The notes: generated from the sequence alone by a model not told the origin. Positions 1 to 7,207 are shown, counted from the stretch's first letter. The stretch is DNA of 9,935 nucleotides from CAYMST01 sp964393115 (GCA_964393115.1 CAYMST010000174.1:1-9935); one strand, 5' to 3'. Numbers and translations are program-made.

Positions 1-426
1 GTGAAAAAAGGCGTGCTGAGGAGTTACATCATTGATAGCAATGGAAAAGAACATATTTACATGTTTGCACCTAAGGGGTATATTATTGGTGATATTGAAG
101 CGATGGAATATCGTCAACCCACACAGTTGTATATCGATTGCCTTGAAGACAGTGAGATCATCCTTTTTGACAAGGAACAATTATCTTCTTTTTTGTCCAA
201 AGAACACACGGTGTTTTTTAATCAGTTACTCTCGAGGAGAATTGGGCGGCTTCAGCGAAGGGTTCTGATGTTAATGGGGACGCCAGCCAAAAACAGGTAC
301 GACTATTTTTTAGACATCTACCCCGAATTACCCAATCGAGTGCCTCAAAGAATGATCGCTTCTTACTTAGGGATTACGCCGCAAACGCTGAGTTCGATAC
401 GAAGCGAAATGGCTCGGAGAAAATAA
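1..426 (+). CDS. Crp/Fnr-family transcriptional regulator, 5' end cut off by window
   Basis: This is the C-terminal 141 residues of a cyclic-nucleotide-binding-fold regulator. The first part, with its KKGVLRSY start, the KEHIYMFAP stretch and the ECLEDSEII-like strand (here DCLEDSEIILFD), matches the end of the cNMP-binding beta-roll. A long dimerisation helix follows (about 70-95), and then a winged helix (about 113-141) with the recognition motif SYLGITPQTLSSIR. Family members run to about 190-200 residues, so roughly 50 are missing upstream; the GTG at position 1 is probably an internal valine codon, not the start. Residues for cAMP binding are not evident, and many Bacteroidota relatives are thought to sense other signals. 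It lies 76 bases upstream of the iron-sulfur pair on the same strand. Regulation of that pair is plausible but is an inference from position only. Confidence 0.85.
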   Translation: MKKGVLRSYIIDSNGKEHIYMFAPKGYIIGDIEAMEYRQPTQLYIDCLEDSEIILFDKEQLSSFLSKEHTVFFNQLLSRRIGRLQRRVLMLMGTPAKNRYDYFLDIYPELPNRVPQRMIASYLGITPQTLSSIRSEMARRK

Positions 427-502
427 TTTCATTTCTTCATCTAGGCGAATGCATACCAAAAATTAACGCCTAAAATTTGTGTCATAATCTTATCTTACGT
501 TT

Positions 503-712
503 ATGGTCAAGGAATATACAAATGGTGAAATAACCATAAAATGGCAACCTAAGATTTGCCAACATGCTGGAGTATGCGTTAAAACATTACCCCAAGTGTA
601 CAACCCAAAGGCATCTCCATGGATTGCCATTGAAAACGCTACTACCGAGCAATTAAAAGATCAAATCTCTCAATGTCCTTCTGGCGCTTTAAGTTTTGTA
701 ACCAATAAATAG
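503..712 (+). CDS. YjdI-like (4Fe-4S) mono-cluster protein
   Basis: A 69-residue protein of the divergent ferredoxin type (Fer4_19, E. coli YjdI family). The diagnostic pattern is visible: C19-Q-H-A-G-x-C25, then LPQVY, then SPWI at 38-41, and C58-PSGAL near the C-terminus. Three cysteines plus the HAG histidine region are the expected cluster-binding set. The protein has no signal peptide and should be cytosolic; its role is likely electron transfer or cluster carriage, but the exact partner is unknown. It ends only 2 bases before the CDGSH/glutamate-synthase-like gene, so the two are almost certainly cotranscribed and the large protein is a natural candidate partner. In enterobacteria yjdI sits beside an acetyltransferase gene, which is not present here. 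The ATG at 503 is the only good start and gives the full family length. Confidence 0.85.
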   Translation: MVKEYTNGEITIKWQPKICQHAGVCVKTLPQVYNPKASPWIAIENATTEQLKDQISQCPSGALSFVTNK

Positions 713-714
713 AT

Positions 715-2226
715 ATGAGTAAACCCAAAATAGTTGATAGAAAGCCTATTAAAGTAGAACTGAAAAAAGGAGAAGAGCAGTACTGGTGCGCCTGCGGATT
801 GAGTAAAAACCAGCCCTATTGCGACGGTTCGCATAGAACCACAGACATTACGCCCAAACAGTTTGTTGCGGAAGAAACAGGTGAAGCGTATTTATGTATG
901 TGTAAGCATTCGAAAAATCCTCCTTACTGTGACGGAACACATGCGAAACTGAAAGAAGAAGATACTTCCTCGGATGCTGAAGCTCCTTCAGGTGACGGTC
1001 CAACTAAGGAAGAGCCCACCTTGACGTATATTAAAGAACTGGCTAGAAACGGGCTTACTAAAACAGGACATCATGGAGAAATGGGTGCCATGGGAATACC
1101 TATTCCAGAGCTCCCGCAATGGAAAGATATTCAAATTTTAGCGGCTCAAATGGCGACCAAGCCGTTGATGGAAGATGTTCCTGTTAGTTCAGAGTTGATT
1201 ATAGGTCCAAATGCCAAAAAACCATTGAAATTAGGGATTCCGCTATTTGTTTCGGATATGAGTTTTGGTGCTTTGTCTGAAGAAGCTAAAATCTCCTTAG
1301 CAAAGGGTGCTGAACTGGCTGGAACGGGAATCTGCTCTGGTGAGGGGGGAATGCTTGAAGAAGAGCAACAAGCGAACTCTAAGTATTTCTATGAGTTGGC
1401 ATCCGCCAAATTTGGCTTCGATTGGGATAAATTGAAAAAGGTACAAGCCTTTCATTTTAAAGGAGGACAAGGAGCTAAAACAGGAACTGGAGGTCATCTA
1501 TCGGCTAACAAGGTTATCGGGAAAATTGCTCAGGTGCGAAATCACAAAGAAGGGACTGCAGCAGTATCGCCTCCTACTTTTGATGATTTACATACAGCAG
1601 AAGACTACAAGATCTTTTCGGACAAAGTACGTGAAGTAACGGGAGGCATTCCAATTGGTTTTAAACTATCAGCCAATCATATTGAGGAAGACATTCAGTT
1701 TGCGTTAGATGCAAGTGCTGACTACATCATTTTGGACGGTCGAGGAGGAGGTACGGGTGCTGCTCCTTTGATTTTTAGAAATAATATTTCGGTACCTACT
1801 ATCCCTGCTTTGGCTAGAGCAAGGCATTATTTGGATAAAGTGAATAGAAAAGATGTTACACTTATCATTACCGGAGGGATTCGTGTGCCAGAGGATTTTA
1901 TTAAAGCTATGGCACTGGGAGCCGATGGAATTGCCGTATCAAACTCTGCTTTACAATCGATTGGTTGTGTCGCTGCAAGGATGTGTAATACCAACAATTG
2001 CCCAGCTGGAGTAGCAACCCAAAAACCTGAATTAAGAAAGCTATTAAACATCGATAAATCCGCCAATCAACTGTTTAACTTCTTCTCTGCTTCTACTGAA
2101 CTTATGAAAGTCATGGCAAGAGCATGTGGACATAACCATTTGAACCAATTCAATCAAAAGGATATTACGACATGGAAAAAGGATATGGCAGAATTAACAG
2201 GAATAAAATTTGCTGGCATGGCATAA
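715..2226 (+). CDS. Two CDGSH iron-sulfur domains fused to FMN-binding glutamate-synthase-like domain
   Basis: A 503-residue fusion. Residues 20-80 contain two CDGSH (mitoNEET-type) motifs, each with the C-x-C-x8-C-x3-H ligand set for a 2Fe-2S cluster: C25, C27, C36, H40 and C61, C63, C72, H76. An acidic linker (about 80-103) leads into a TIM-barrel domain of the GltB/GltS FMN family (about 105-490). There, SFGALSEEA, the FKGGQGAKTGTGG segment, the DGRGGGTGAAP loop and ITGGIRV are the FMN and substrate-site landmarks. The triad C418-x5-C424-x4-C429, followed by PAGVATQ, matches the 3Fe-4S ligands of glutamate synthase. The glutaminase domain of true GltB is absent, so ammonia release from glutamine is not expected and the reaction is unknown; it is best described as a cytosolic FMN and Fe-S redox enzyme. 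It is cotranscribed with the YjdI-like gene and ends at a hairpin terminator. Confidence 0.9.
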   Translation: MSKPKIVDRKPIKVELKKGEEQYWCACGLSKNQPYCDGSHRTTDITPKQFVAEETGEAYLCMCKHSKNPPYCDGTHAKLKEEDTSSDAEAPSGDGPTKEEPTLTYIKELARNGLTKTGHHGEMGAMGIPIPELPQWKDIQILAAQMATKPLMEDVPVSSELIIGPNAKKPLKLGIPLFVSDMSFGALSEEAKISLAKGAELAGTGICSGEGGMLEEEQQANSKYFYELASAKFGFDWDKLKKVQAFHFKGGQGAKTGTGGHLSANKVIGKIAQVRNHKEGTAAVSPPTFDDLHTAEDYKIFSDKVREVTGGIPIGFKLSANHIEEDIQFALDASADYIILDGRGGGTGAAPLIFRNNISVPTIPALARARHYLDKVNRKDVTLIITGGIRVPEDFIKAMALGADGIAVSNSALQSIGCVAARMCNTNNCPAGVATQKPELRKLLNIDKSANQLFNFFSASTELMKVMARACGHNHLNQFNQKDITTWKKDMAELTGIKFAGMA

Positions 2227-2253
2227 AACGAATGTCGAGCATATCTCACGATT

Positions 2254-2282
2254 ACGGTTTGAGAGTAATCTCAAACCGTTTT
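2254..2282 (+). terminator. Rho-independent-type terminator of the iron-sulfur operon
   Basis: An 11-bp perfect stem, ACGGTTTGAGA at 2254-2264 pairing with TCTCAAACCGT at 2269-2279, closes a GTAA (GNRA-type) loop and runs into TTTT at 2279-2282. It starts 27 bases after the stop of the glutamate-synthase-like gene and so ends that transcript. Confidence 0.85.
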
Positions 2283-2316
2283 GGTAAGGGTATAAGATGA
2301 ATTAAATAAGGGCTGG

Positions 2317-2414
2317 CCCACATTATATAAAGTCTATTTAAGAGCTGCTACAAAACCTAGCAATACACTGATGAAATCACTCTTTTGTGTAATTGTCTTA
2401 TGGATTCCATATAA
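2317..2414 (+). repeat. Dispersed intergenic repeat, copy 1
   Basis: This segment matches 8091-8188 in the same orientation over about 98 bases. By eye there are about nine substitutions and two single-base gaps, or near 89 percent identity. The most conserved core, AAAGTCTATTTAAGAGCTGC, begins at 2329. Two small hairpins are kept in both copies. One is TGCTA/TAGCA with a 7-base loop. The other is TATGG/CCATA, which in copy 2 is TATGG/CTATA and still pairs through G-U. An outer AAGAG/CTCTT pairing also persists. Gaps at different places and many stops argue against coding. It could be a short non-autonomous element, a REP-like repeat or a structured RNA element. I do not recognise the family. 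Confidence 0.75.
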
Positions 2415-2512
2415 TTTCGGGAATGTATTGATCAAGCTCTAATGAATTAAAACGAACTACAATTCGCAAGAAACTTTGAGAGATACCGAAACAATTGTCT
2501 GATCTTTAGTCG

Positions 2513-3376
2513 ATGCAAAAGGAAACTATAGAATATTATTTGGAGGCAGTAAATCGGGCTATTGAGTTTATCGAATCCAATACTTCCAAAAATATCGGCT
2601 TAGAAGAAATTGCAGAATATTCATTGTTGTCCAAGTACCACTTTCATCGGGTATTTAAATCCATAATTGGAGGAACGGCAAAGGAATATCTTACTCGGCT
2701 TAGAGTAGAAAAATCGGCTTCGCTTCTTAAAAACAGCCAAAAAGCTATAAGTGATATCGCTTATCAATGCGGGTATGCTTCTCCCGAAACATTCAACCGC
2801 GCCTTTAAGAATTATTTTTCAGTCAGTCCAAGTACTTTTCGGGAAAACGCCAAGCGAGAGATTGCGAGCAAGAAGATCATTCATCAAGAGACCTCTTTTG
2901 AATCGATAAATTTATCTCAACCAAAAATAGTAGAGCTGCCAGATTTGAACTTGGCTTACATTAGACACTTTGGGAGCTATGATAAAGTAGGGAAGTCATT
3001 TCAGCGACTCATGCTTTGGGCTGCGAAAAATCTTGTTTTGAAACTAAAACCAACTACGGTGGGTATTGTCCATGATAACCCCGATTTGACGGAAGAAGTA
3101 AATGTTAGATTTGATGCTTGTATTGTGACGACCAAGGAAATTCAGCCGAAAGGAGAAATCGGCTACAAGCAGATCAAAGGCGGGAGATTTGCGGTCTTTC
3201 GTCATAAGGGACCTTACGAATCCTTTTATCCTGTTTACGACTACATCTATAATATCTGTCTTTTTGAACAGCGATGGGAACTACGAGATGAACCCGCACT
3301 AGAATGGTATGTAAAGTCACCTCCATTCTTCAAACCGGAAAGTTTCGTGACCGATTTCTATTTACCAATCATTTAG
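2513..3376 (+). CDS. AraC-family regulator with C-terminal GyrI-like effector domain
   Basis: A 287-residue regulator with the Rob-type arrangement. The DNA-binding AraC domain comes first (about 14-112): HTH 1 is around EEIAEYSLLSKYHFHRVFK, and HTH 2 is around ISDIAYQCGYASPETFNRAF, with the usual signature ending near SPSTFR. A short linker precedes a GyrI-like small-molecule-binding domain (about 135-287) with landmarks LAYIRHFGSY, GRFAVFRHKGPYE and a C-terminal FYLPI strand. Family members sense organic or drug-like compounds and act on efflux or detoxification genes, but the ligand here cannot be read from sequence. The gene stands alone, with a terminator and repeat copy 1 upstream. The start at ATG 2513 leaves about 13 residues before the first helix, which is normal. 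A weak Shine-Dalgarno is typical for the phylum. Confidence 0.92.
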   Translation: MQKETIEYYLEAVNRAIEFIESNTSKNIGLEEIAEYSLLSKYHFHRVFKSIIGGTAKEYLTRLRVEKSASLLKNSQKAISDIAYQCGYASPETFNRAFKNYFSVSPSTFRENAKREIASKKIIHQETSFESINLSQPKIVELPDLNLAYIRHFGSYDKVGKSFQRLMLWAAKNLVLKLKPTTVGIVHDNPDLTEEVNVRFDACIVTTKEIQPKGEIGYKQIKGGRFAVFRHKGPYESFYPVYDYIYNICLFEQRWELRDEPALEWYVKSPPFFKPESFVTDFYLPII

Positions 3377-3396
3377 CAAGAAACGTCAATAATTAA

Positions 3397-3422
3397 AAAG
3401 TAAAAGATACGATTTTTACTTT
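3397..3422 (+). terminator. AT-rich hairpin, possible terminator after the AraC-type gene
   Basis: AAAGTAAAA at 3397-3405 pairs with TTTTACTTT at 3414-3422 around an 8-base loop, 20 bases after the regulator's stop. The stem contains only one G-C pair and no T-run follows the right arm beyond the stem itself, so termination is possible but weakly supported. Confidence 0.3.
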
Positions 3423-3496
3423 ATGTATTTATTCGTAGATCTAGATGGAACGATGGATATTGACATAACGAATCTGAAAAGGAAATAAGGAGAGAG

Positions 3497-4024
3497 ATGA
3501 GAGATTTTGAGAAAAGACTAACGGGAGGACACCCTAACTCACTGGGAAATACGATTGAAGTTGTCGATGAAGTTTTGGACAATCAGGAACTATTTGACGA
3601 GCTGTTTAACTGTTATTTTAGTGAAGACGAGATCGTCAGGTTGCGGGTGTCTAATGCCATGAAACGAATCTGTAAGGTGAAACCAGAGTATTTACTTCCA
3701 TATATTGATCGCTTTTTGAACGAAATCGCGCTTATCGATCAGCCTTCGACCAAGTGGACATTAGCCTTGCTGTTTGAGATGTTAGACAAGAATTTTTCAA
3801 CCGAGCAATTGGAAAAAGCAAAGTCTATTGTCAAGCACAACTTAGAGTCGGAACCTGACTGGATCGTACTGAACAATTCAATGGAAACGCTAGCAAAATG
3901 GGGAAAGAACGATAGCGCTTTGATGACTTGGCTACTCCCTAACTTGAAAAAACTAAGTAGTGACCAAAGGAAGTCAGTGGCCAAACGAGCGCAAAAAATC
4001 CTAGACAGAGTTAGTAAAGGTTAA
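3497..4024 (+). CDS. Alpha-helical repeat protein, HEAT-like, function unknown
   Basis: A 175-residue protein that is almost wholly helical by composition and heptad spacing. Paired helices such as LFDELFNCYFSEDEIVRLRVSNAMKRI-type (about 34-58), a second pair around residues 62-97, and later pairs (about 100-170) resemble HEAT or ARM repeats. The 'RLRVSNAMKRI' and 'WIVLNNSMETLAKW' segments are the typical second helices of such repeats. I see no catalytic motif, signal peptide or membrane segment, so it is probably a cytosolic scaffold or binding protein; similar short HEAT-like proteins are common and uncharacterised in Bacteroidota. Its start is supported by AAGGAG at 3487-3492, four bases before ATG 3497, which is unusually good for this region. 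It is flanked by a regulator and a polyphosphate kinase with gaps over 100 bases, so no operon is evident. Confidence 0.75.
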   Translation: MRDFEKRLTGGHPNSLGNTIEVVDEVLDNQELFDELFNCYFSEDEIVRLRVSNAMKRICKVKPEYLLPYIDRFLNEIALIDQPSTKWTLALLFEMLDKNFSTEQLEKAKSIVKHNLESEPDWIVLNNSMETLAKWGKNDSALMTWLLPNLKKLSSDQRKSVAKRAQKILDRVSKG

Positions 4025-4192
4025 CCACCCTTCTATGGGCTGTGAACAAGTATATTATGCAATGGCACGAAGTAAATGTCACTTTATCGGTTACTATGAA
4101 GTTTTAGTACTGATTTCATTTCATTCAGATTATTCTCTCATTGATTGTTAGTGTTACTTGTGATCTTACCCTTCCTTTAGTAAATTCATACT

Positions 4193-4981
4193 ATGGGTAA
4201 TTCTTCTAGTGACCTTTCGAGATATGATAAAAAGCTAAATGAACTTCATCAGGAGTTGGTGCATCTTCAGGAATGGGTAAAGAGTCAAGGGCTCAAAGTA
4301 GTCATCATTTTTGAAGGACGTGATGCCTCCGGAAAGGGAGGCACGATCAAAAGGATTACGGAGCCTCTAAACCCGCGGGTTTGTAAAGTGGTGGCGCTAG
4401 GAGTTCCAACTGAGCGAGAGAAGTCGCAATGGTATTTTCAGCGTTATGTAGCTCATCTTCCTGCTGCTGGTGAGATCGTCTTATTTGATCGTAGTTGGTA
4501 TAATCGTGCAGGGGTGGAAAAGGTCATGGGGTTTTGTACAGATGAGGAGTATGAAGAGTTTCTTCGGTCCTGTCCAGAGTTTGAGCGCATGCTGGTTAGA
4601 TCCGGTACTATCCTCTTAAAGTACTGGTTTTCCGTTAGCGATGAGGAACAAGAAAAACGCTTTAAAAGTCGAATTGAGAACCCACTAAAGCGATGGAAGT
4701 TTAGTCCTATGGATTTAGAGTCCCGCTCGAAATGGCTCGAATACTCTAGGGCCAAAGATGAGATGTTTGCTCATACGGATACCAAACAAGTTCCATGGTA
4801 TGTCGTAGAGTCCGACAATAAGAAGAAAGCACGCATCAATTGCATCAGTCATATCCTTTCCAAAATTCCCTATGAAAAAATGAAAATTGACCCAATTGAA
4901 TTGCCAGAGTTACCACGAGATGAAGCTTATGTCCGACCACCAATGGATTATCAAACCTTCGTGCCGGATGTGAAGTATTGA
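4193..4981 (+). CDS. ppk2: Polyphosphate kinase 2 family protein
   Basis: A 262-residue cytosolic kinase of the PPK2 family, which transfers phosphate between polyphosphate and nucleotides. The Walker A loop is GRDASGKGG (42-50, with K48), preceded by the strand VVIIFE. The Walker B region is LFDRSWYNRAGVE (97-109, with D99 and R100). The lid module and its arginines follow (about 110-190), with FSVSDEEQEKRF and the WKFSPMDLESR segment. Length and one-domain form fit class I enzymes, which usually make ATP or GTP from the diphosphate using polyphosphate. The class call is by family resemblance, and the direction in vivo is not determinable. The gene is monocistronic: 168 bases separate it from the upstream gene, and it converges on oxyR with 36 bases between stops. 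That places an energy and phosphate storage gene beside the oxidative-stress pair, but no shared control is visible. Confidence 0.93.
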   Translation: MGNSSSDLSRYDKKLNELHQELVHLQEWVKSQGLKVVIIFEGRDASGKGGTIKRITEPLNPRVCKVVALGVPTEREKSQWYFQRYVAHLPAAGEIVLFDRSWYNRAGVEKVMGFCTDEEYEEFLRSCPEFERMLVRSGTILLKYWFSVSDEEQEKRFKSRIENPLKRWKFSPMDLESRSKWLEYSRAKDEMFAHTDTKQVPWYVVESDNKKKARINCISHILSKIPYEKMKIDPIELPELPRDEAYVRPPMDYQTFVPDVKY

Positions 4982-5017
4982 TTAGTAGCAAAGATGTTAA
5001 GCAAACGAGTAATTCTA

Positions 5018-5947
5018 CTACCGCCATTGTACCATGCGGGTCTTGGTATTCTTTTCGAAGGAGTCAGGAATATTTGATAAAATGGATGTTTTAAGCTCGT
5101 TTATCAGTCGCTCTTTGGTGAAATGCTTATGGACGGCTATACAGATCGATCTTACAGGTTTTGGGTCTTGAAAGGCTACCACATTTCTAGCATCGTTTTT
5201 GTCATCGTAAGAGAGTTCAGGAATCAGTGTATAGCCCTTAACCTGGCGAATTAGCTTTTTTAAGGTATCGATACTGGCACCTTCCATCACCACGTTTTTG
5301 TGCTGTTCTGACGGTTCAAATGCACAAATGTTTAGGGTCTGATCCCTAAAGCAATGGCCTTCTTTTAGGACCCAAAGGCCATCAGCGGGTAATTGCTTTT
5401 CGTTGACGGTTTTATGAGCCAGTATTTCATGCTGTTCGTCAGTGAAAACCAAGAAAGGTTCATCGAACAAAGGAATTTCTCTGATATTGGATTCATGTAG
5501 TGGGGCAGATAAAATTCCAATATCGAGTTGTTTATTGTTGAGCATATCAATGATGAGTTCGCTCTGAAGCTCTTCTATGACCAGCTTGGTTTTGGGATGA
5601 TATTCTATGAAATCTGAAATAAATAATGCCAGCAAGTTAGGGGCTAGTGTAGGTATGATTCCTACCTTATAGGTTCCGTTTATCTCCTCTTTATCATTAT
5701 TGACCAGCTGCTTTAACTCATCTGCTTCCCAGAGTACTTTTTTGGCTTGAGCGATAAATCGTTTGCCCATGGGAGTAGGCTCTAAGGGCTGACTTGAGCG
5801 GTCAAAAAGCACAGTTGAGATCTCTTCTTCTAATTTTTTTAACTGAAGTGTCAACGTGGGTTGAGTGACAAAACAGCTTTCTGCGGCCTTAACAAATTGT
5901 TTATGAGTGTCTAACGCTATCACATATTGGAGCTGCTGAAGAGTCAT
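5018..5947 (-). CDS. oxyR: OxyR, LysR-family peroxide sensor and regulator
   Basis: A 309-residue LysR-type regulator. The N-terminal winged helix (1-60) has QFVKAAESCFVTQPTLTLQLKK as its recognition region, and the regulatory domain spans about 90-300. The decisive feature is GHCFRDQTLNIC: C199 and C208 fall at the same numbers and nine-residue spacing as the redox-active pair of E. coli OxyR, whose disulfide switches on peroxide defence genes. The downstream EGASIDTLKKLIRQVKGYTLIP segment also matches the OxyR regulatory domain. I chose ATG at 5947 because MTLQQLQYVIAL is the standard family start; the in-frame ATG at 6001 would add 18 atypical residues and overlap the dps promoter. The gene diverges from dps across 81 bases, a shared control region, and converges on ppk2. 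Confidence 0.93.
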   Translation of the reverse strand: MTLQQLQYVIALDTHKQFVKAAESCFVTQPTLTLQLKKLEEEISTVLFDRSSQPLEPTPMGKRFIAQAKKVLWEADELKQLVNNDKEEINGTYKVGIIPTLAPNLLALFISDFIEYHPKTKLVIEELQSELIIDMLNNKQLDIGILSAPLHESNIREIPLFDEPFLVFTDEQHEILAHKTVNEKQLPADGLWVLKEGHCFRDQTLNICAFEPSEQHKNVVMEGASIDTLKKLIRQVKGYTLIPELSYDDKNDARNVVAFQDPKPVRSICIAVHKHFTKERLINELKTSILSNIPDSFEKNTKTRMVQWR

Positions 5948-5982
5948 ATTGATTTTATTAATATAAGATGTTAATTTATTAA

Positions 5983-6014
5983 TTTGACTTATAATCTCCA
6001 AAATCGAATATTTG
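5983..6014 (+). promoter_or_regulatory. Candidate Bacteroidota-type promoter of dps in the oxyR-dps gap
   Basis: TTTG at 5983-5986 and AATATTTG at 6007-6014 are 20 bases apart. They resemble the TTTG and TAnnTTTG boxes of this phylum, with one mismatch in the -7 box. TATAAG at 5962-5967 and CTTATA at 5988-5993 form an inverted pair overlapping the upstream box, a possible OxyR site. The implied 5' leader before ATG 6029 is very short. The placement is suggestive only. Confidence 0.4.
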
Positions 6015-6028
6015 TATCAAAAAAAGAG

Positions 6029-6511
6029 ATGAAAAAGAATAGTTTAAATCAAATAGGACTGGATCGAGAATCCTCTAAAATCGTAGTGGATAAACTCAAT
6101 GTTTTACTAGCGAATTACAAGGTGTTCTATATGAACGCAAGAGGTTTTCATTGGAACATCCGGGGTGAAAAATTCTTTGAGTTACATGAAAAATTTGAAG
6201 AACTCTATAGCGATCTTCAGCAGAAGATCGATGAGATAGCAGAGCGAATCCTAACTTTAGGGTTTACTCCCATGCATCGGTATTCTGACTTTCTCGAAAA
6301 TTCAGAAATTGCCGAAACGCATCATATCTCTAAGGGCAAGGAAGCCGTGACACAGGTACTGAAGGCTTATGAAATTTTACTTCCGTTGGAGCGTGAGGTA
6401 CTTCGTTTATCGGGTGATTCGGATGATGAAGGTACGAATTCGCTAATGAGCGACTACATTAGCGAACAAGAGAAGTTAGTTTGGATGTATGGTGCTTATT
6501 TAGATGAGTAG
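6029..6511 (+). CDS. dps: Dps, ferritin-like DNA-protecting and iron-storage protein
   Basis: A 160-residue Dps-family protein, normally a 12-subunit shell that oxidises iron with peroxide and stores it. The inter-subunit ferroxidase ligands are recognisable by spacing: H41 in GFHWNIRG, H53, E57 in place of the usual Asp, D68 and E72 within KIDEIAERI. The same +12, +16, +27 and +31 spacing occurs in characterised Dps proteins. The N-terminus carries a few lysines (MKKN), but there is no long basic tail, so direct DNA binding is uncertain. I chose ATG at 6029 over the in-frame ATG at 5984, which would overlap the oxyR region and add 15 residues untypical of the family. Divergence from oxyR implies induction by peroxide. 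A strong hairpin terminator follows the stop. Confidence 0.93.
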   Translation: MKKNSLNQIGLDRESSKIVVDKLNVLLANYKVFYMNARGFHWNIRGEKFFELHEKFEELYSDLQQKIDEIAERILTLGFTPMHRYSDFLENSEIAETHHISKGKEAVTQVLKAYEILLPLEREVLRLSGDSDDEGTNSLMSDYISEQEKLVWMYGAYLDE

Positions 6512-6538
6512 TAAACATCCTATACCTTTAGGCAATGT

Positions 6539-6580
6539 GTCCAGTGATGATGGATACACCCTTATCATCACTGGACTTTT
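6539..6580 (+). terminator. Rho-independent-type terminator of dps
   Basis: GTCCAGTGATGAT at 6539-6551 pairs perfectly over 13 bp with ATCATCACTGGAC at 6564-6576, around a 12-base loop, and TTTT follows directly at 6577-6580. It lies 27 bases after the dps stop and separates dps from the thioesterase gene. Confidence 0.88.
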
Positions 6581-6612
6581 AATAAAGTATATCAACTAAA
6601 AAAAAATCAATT

Positions 6613-7011
6613 ATGAACTTTCACACACGTAAATGGGTAAAACCTGAAGACTTAAACCCGAACCGAACATTATTCGGTGGACGATTATTAGAATGGATTG
6701 ATGAAGAAGCGGCGCTGTATGCCATCATACAGTTAGAAAACCCTCGTACGGTCACCAAATTTATCAGTGAGATAGACTTCCGGTCAAGCGCGAAGGAAGG
6801 GGAAATTATTGAGATAGGAATTGAAGTGGTAAAGTTTGGAAACGCCTCGTTGACGCTTCGAGCGGAGGTAAGGAATAAAATGACTAGAGAGACGATACTG
6901 ACAGTAGATCGTATTGTAATGGTTAGTTTGGATGAGTCAGGTCAGCCTAAACCTCATGGGAAGACGCAGGTAGAGTATGTTAAAGATCGCTTAAAGCAAG
7001 AAAATAGATAA
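6613..7011 (+). CDS. Acyl-CoA thioesterase, hotdog fold (YciA-like)
   Basis: A 132-residue single hotdog-domain protein that should hydrolyse acyl-CoA to free acid and CoA in the cytosol. The family motif NRTLFGGRLLEWIDEEAA (17-34) corresponds to the N-x-GT-FGG-L-x-W-D helix of YciA and BFIT-type thioesterases, with D30 as the probable catalytic acid. The strand FISEIDFRSSAKEGE (about 50-64) matches the conserved region that ends the substrate tunnel. In most relatives the helix begins with N-x-x-G-T; here it is NPNRTLFGG, so the small residue before T is replaced by R18. Chain-length preference cannot be judged. The gene follows the dps terminator and is expressed separately. The start at ATG 6613 follows an A-rich tract typical of the phylum. 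No clear terminator follows; only a weak 6-bp hairpin lies at 7032-7048. Confidence 0.88.
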   Translation: MNFHTRKWVKPEDLNPNRTLFGGRLLEWIDEEAALYAIIQLENPRTVTKFISEIDFRSSAKEGEIIEIGIEVVKFGNASLTLRAEVRNKMTRETILTVDRIVMVSLDESGQPKPHGKTQVEYVKDRLKQENR

Positions 7012-7207
7012 GGTCTTTCCACCTGAAATAATCAGTTTTCAGAACTGACTTGCACCATTTGTGGCAGGTAAGGACGTATTCGTCTACGAAAGTGTTTTTT
7101 CTTATTCAAGGTGAAAAATGTGGCCTTAGTGGGTATAGACAGGTTTCTTTAAAAGAAGAAGGGAAAAAACTGTAGTAAAATACACGTCGATATATAGTTT
7201 AAAGGTG

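Noticed and set aside
1297..1497. Open frame on the minus strand inside the glutamate-synthase-like gene (also 1827-2066, 3739-3984 and 4453-4755)
   Set aside because: They lie antisense within strongly supported genes, have no recognisable motifs and no separate start signals.
2387..2418. Promoter for the AraC-type gene formed by the end of repeat copy 1 (TTG, then TAATTTCG)
   Set aside because: Copy 2 does not keep either box, the -7 box has a mismatch, and the start codon is about 100 bases further on, so support is too thin.
4983..5020. TAGTAG / CTACTA pairing as a terminator between ppk2 and oxyR
   Set aside because: Only 6 bp with a 26-base loop, and the right arm extends into the oxyR stop codon with no T-run.
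5948..6001. Longer OxyR start at 6001, and longer Dps start at 5984
   Set aside because: Each adds residues absent from its family and would run through the shared promoter gap or the other gene's start region.
7012..7207. Possible gene fragment, small RNA or insertion remnant between the thioesterase and DUF5071-like genes
   Set aside because: Frames here are short and lack starts or known motifs. The hairpins (TCAGTT/AACTGA at 7032-7048, TTCGT/ACGAA at 7079-7090) are short and have no T-run.
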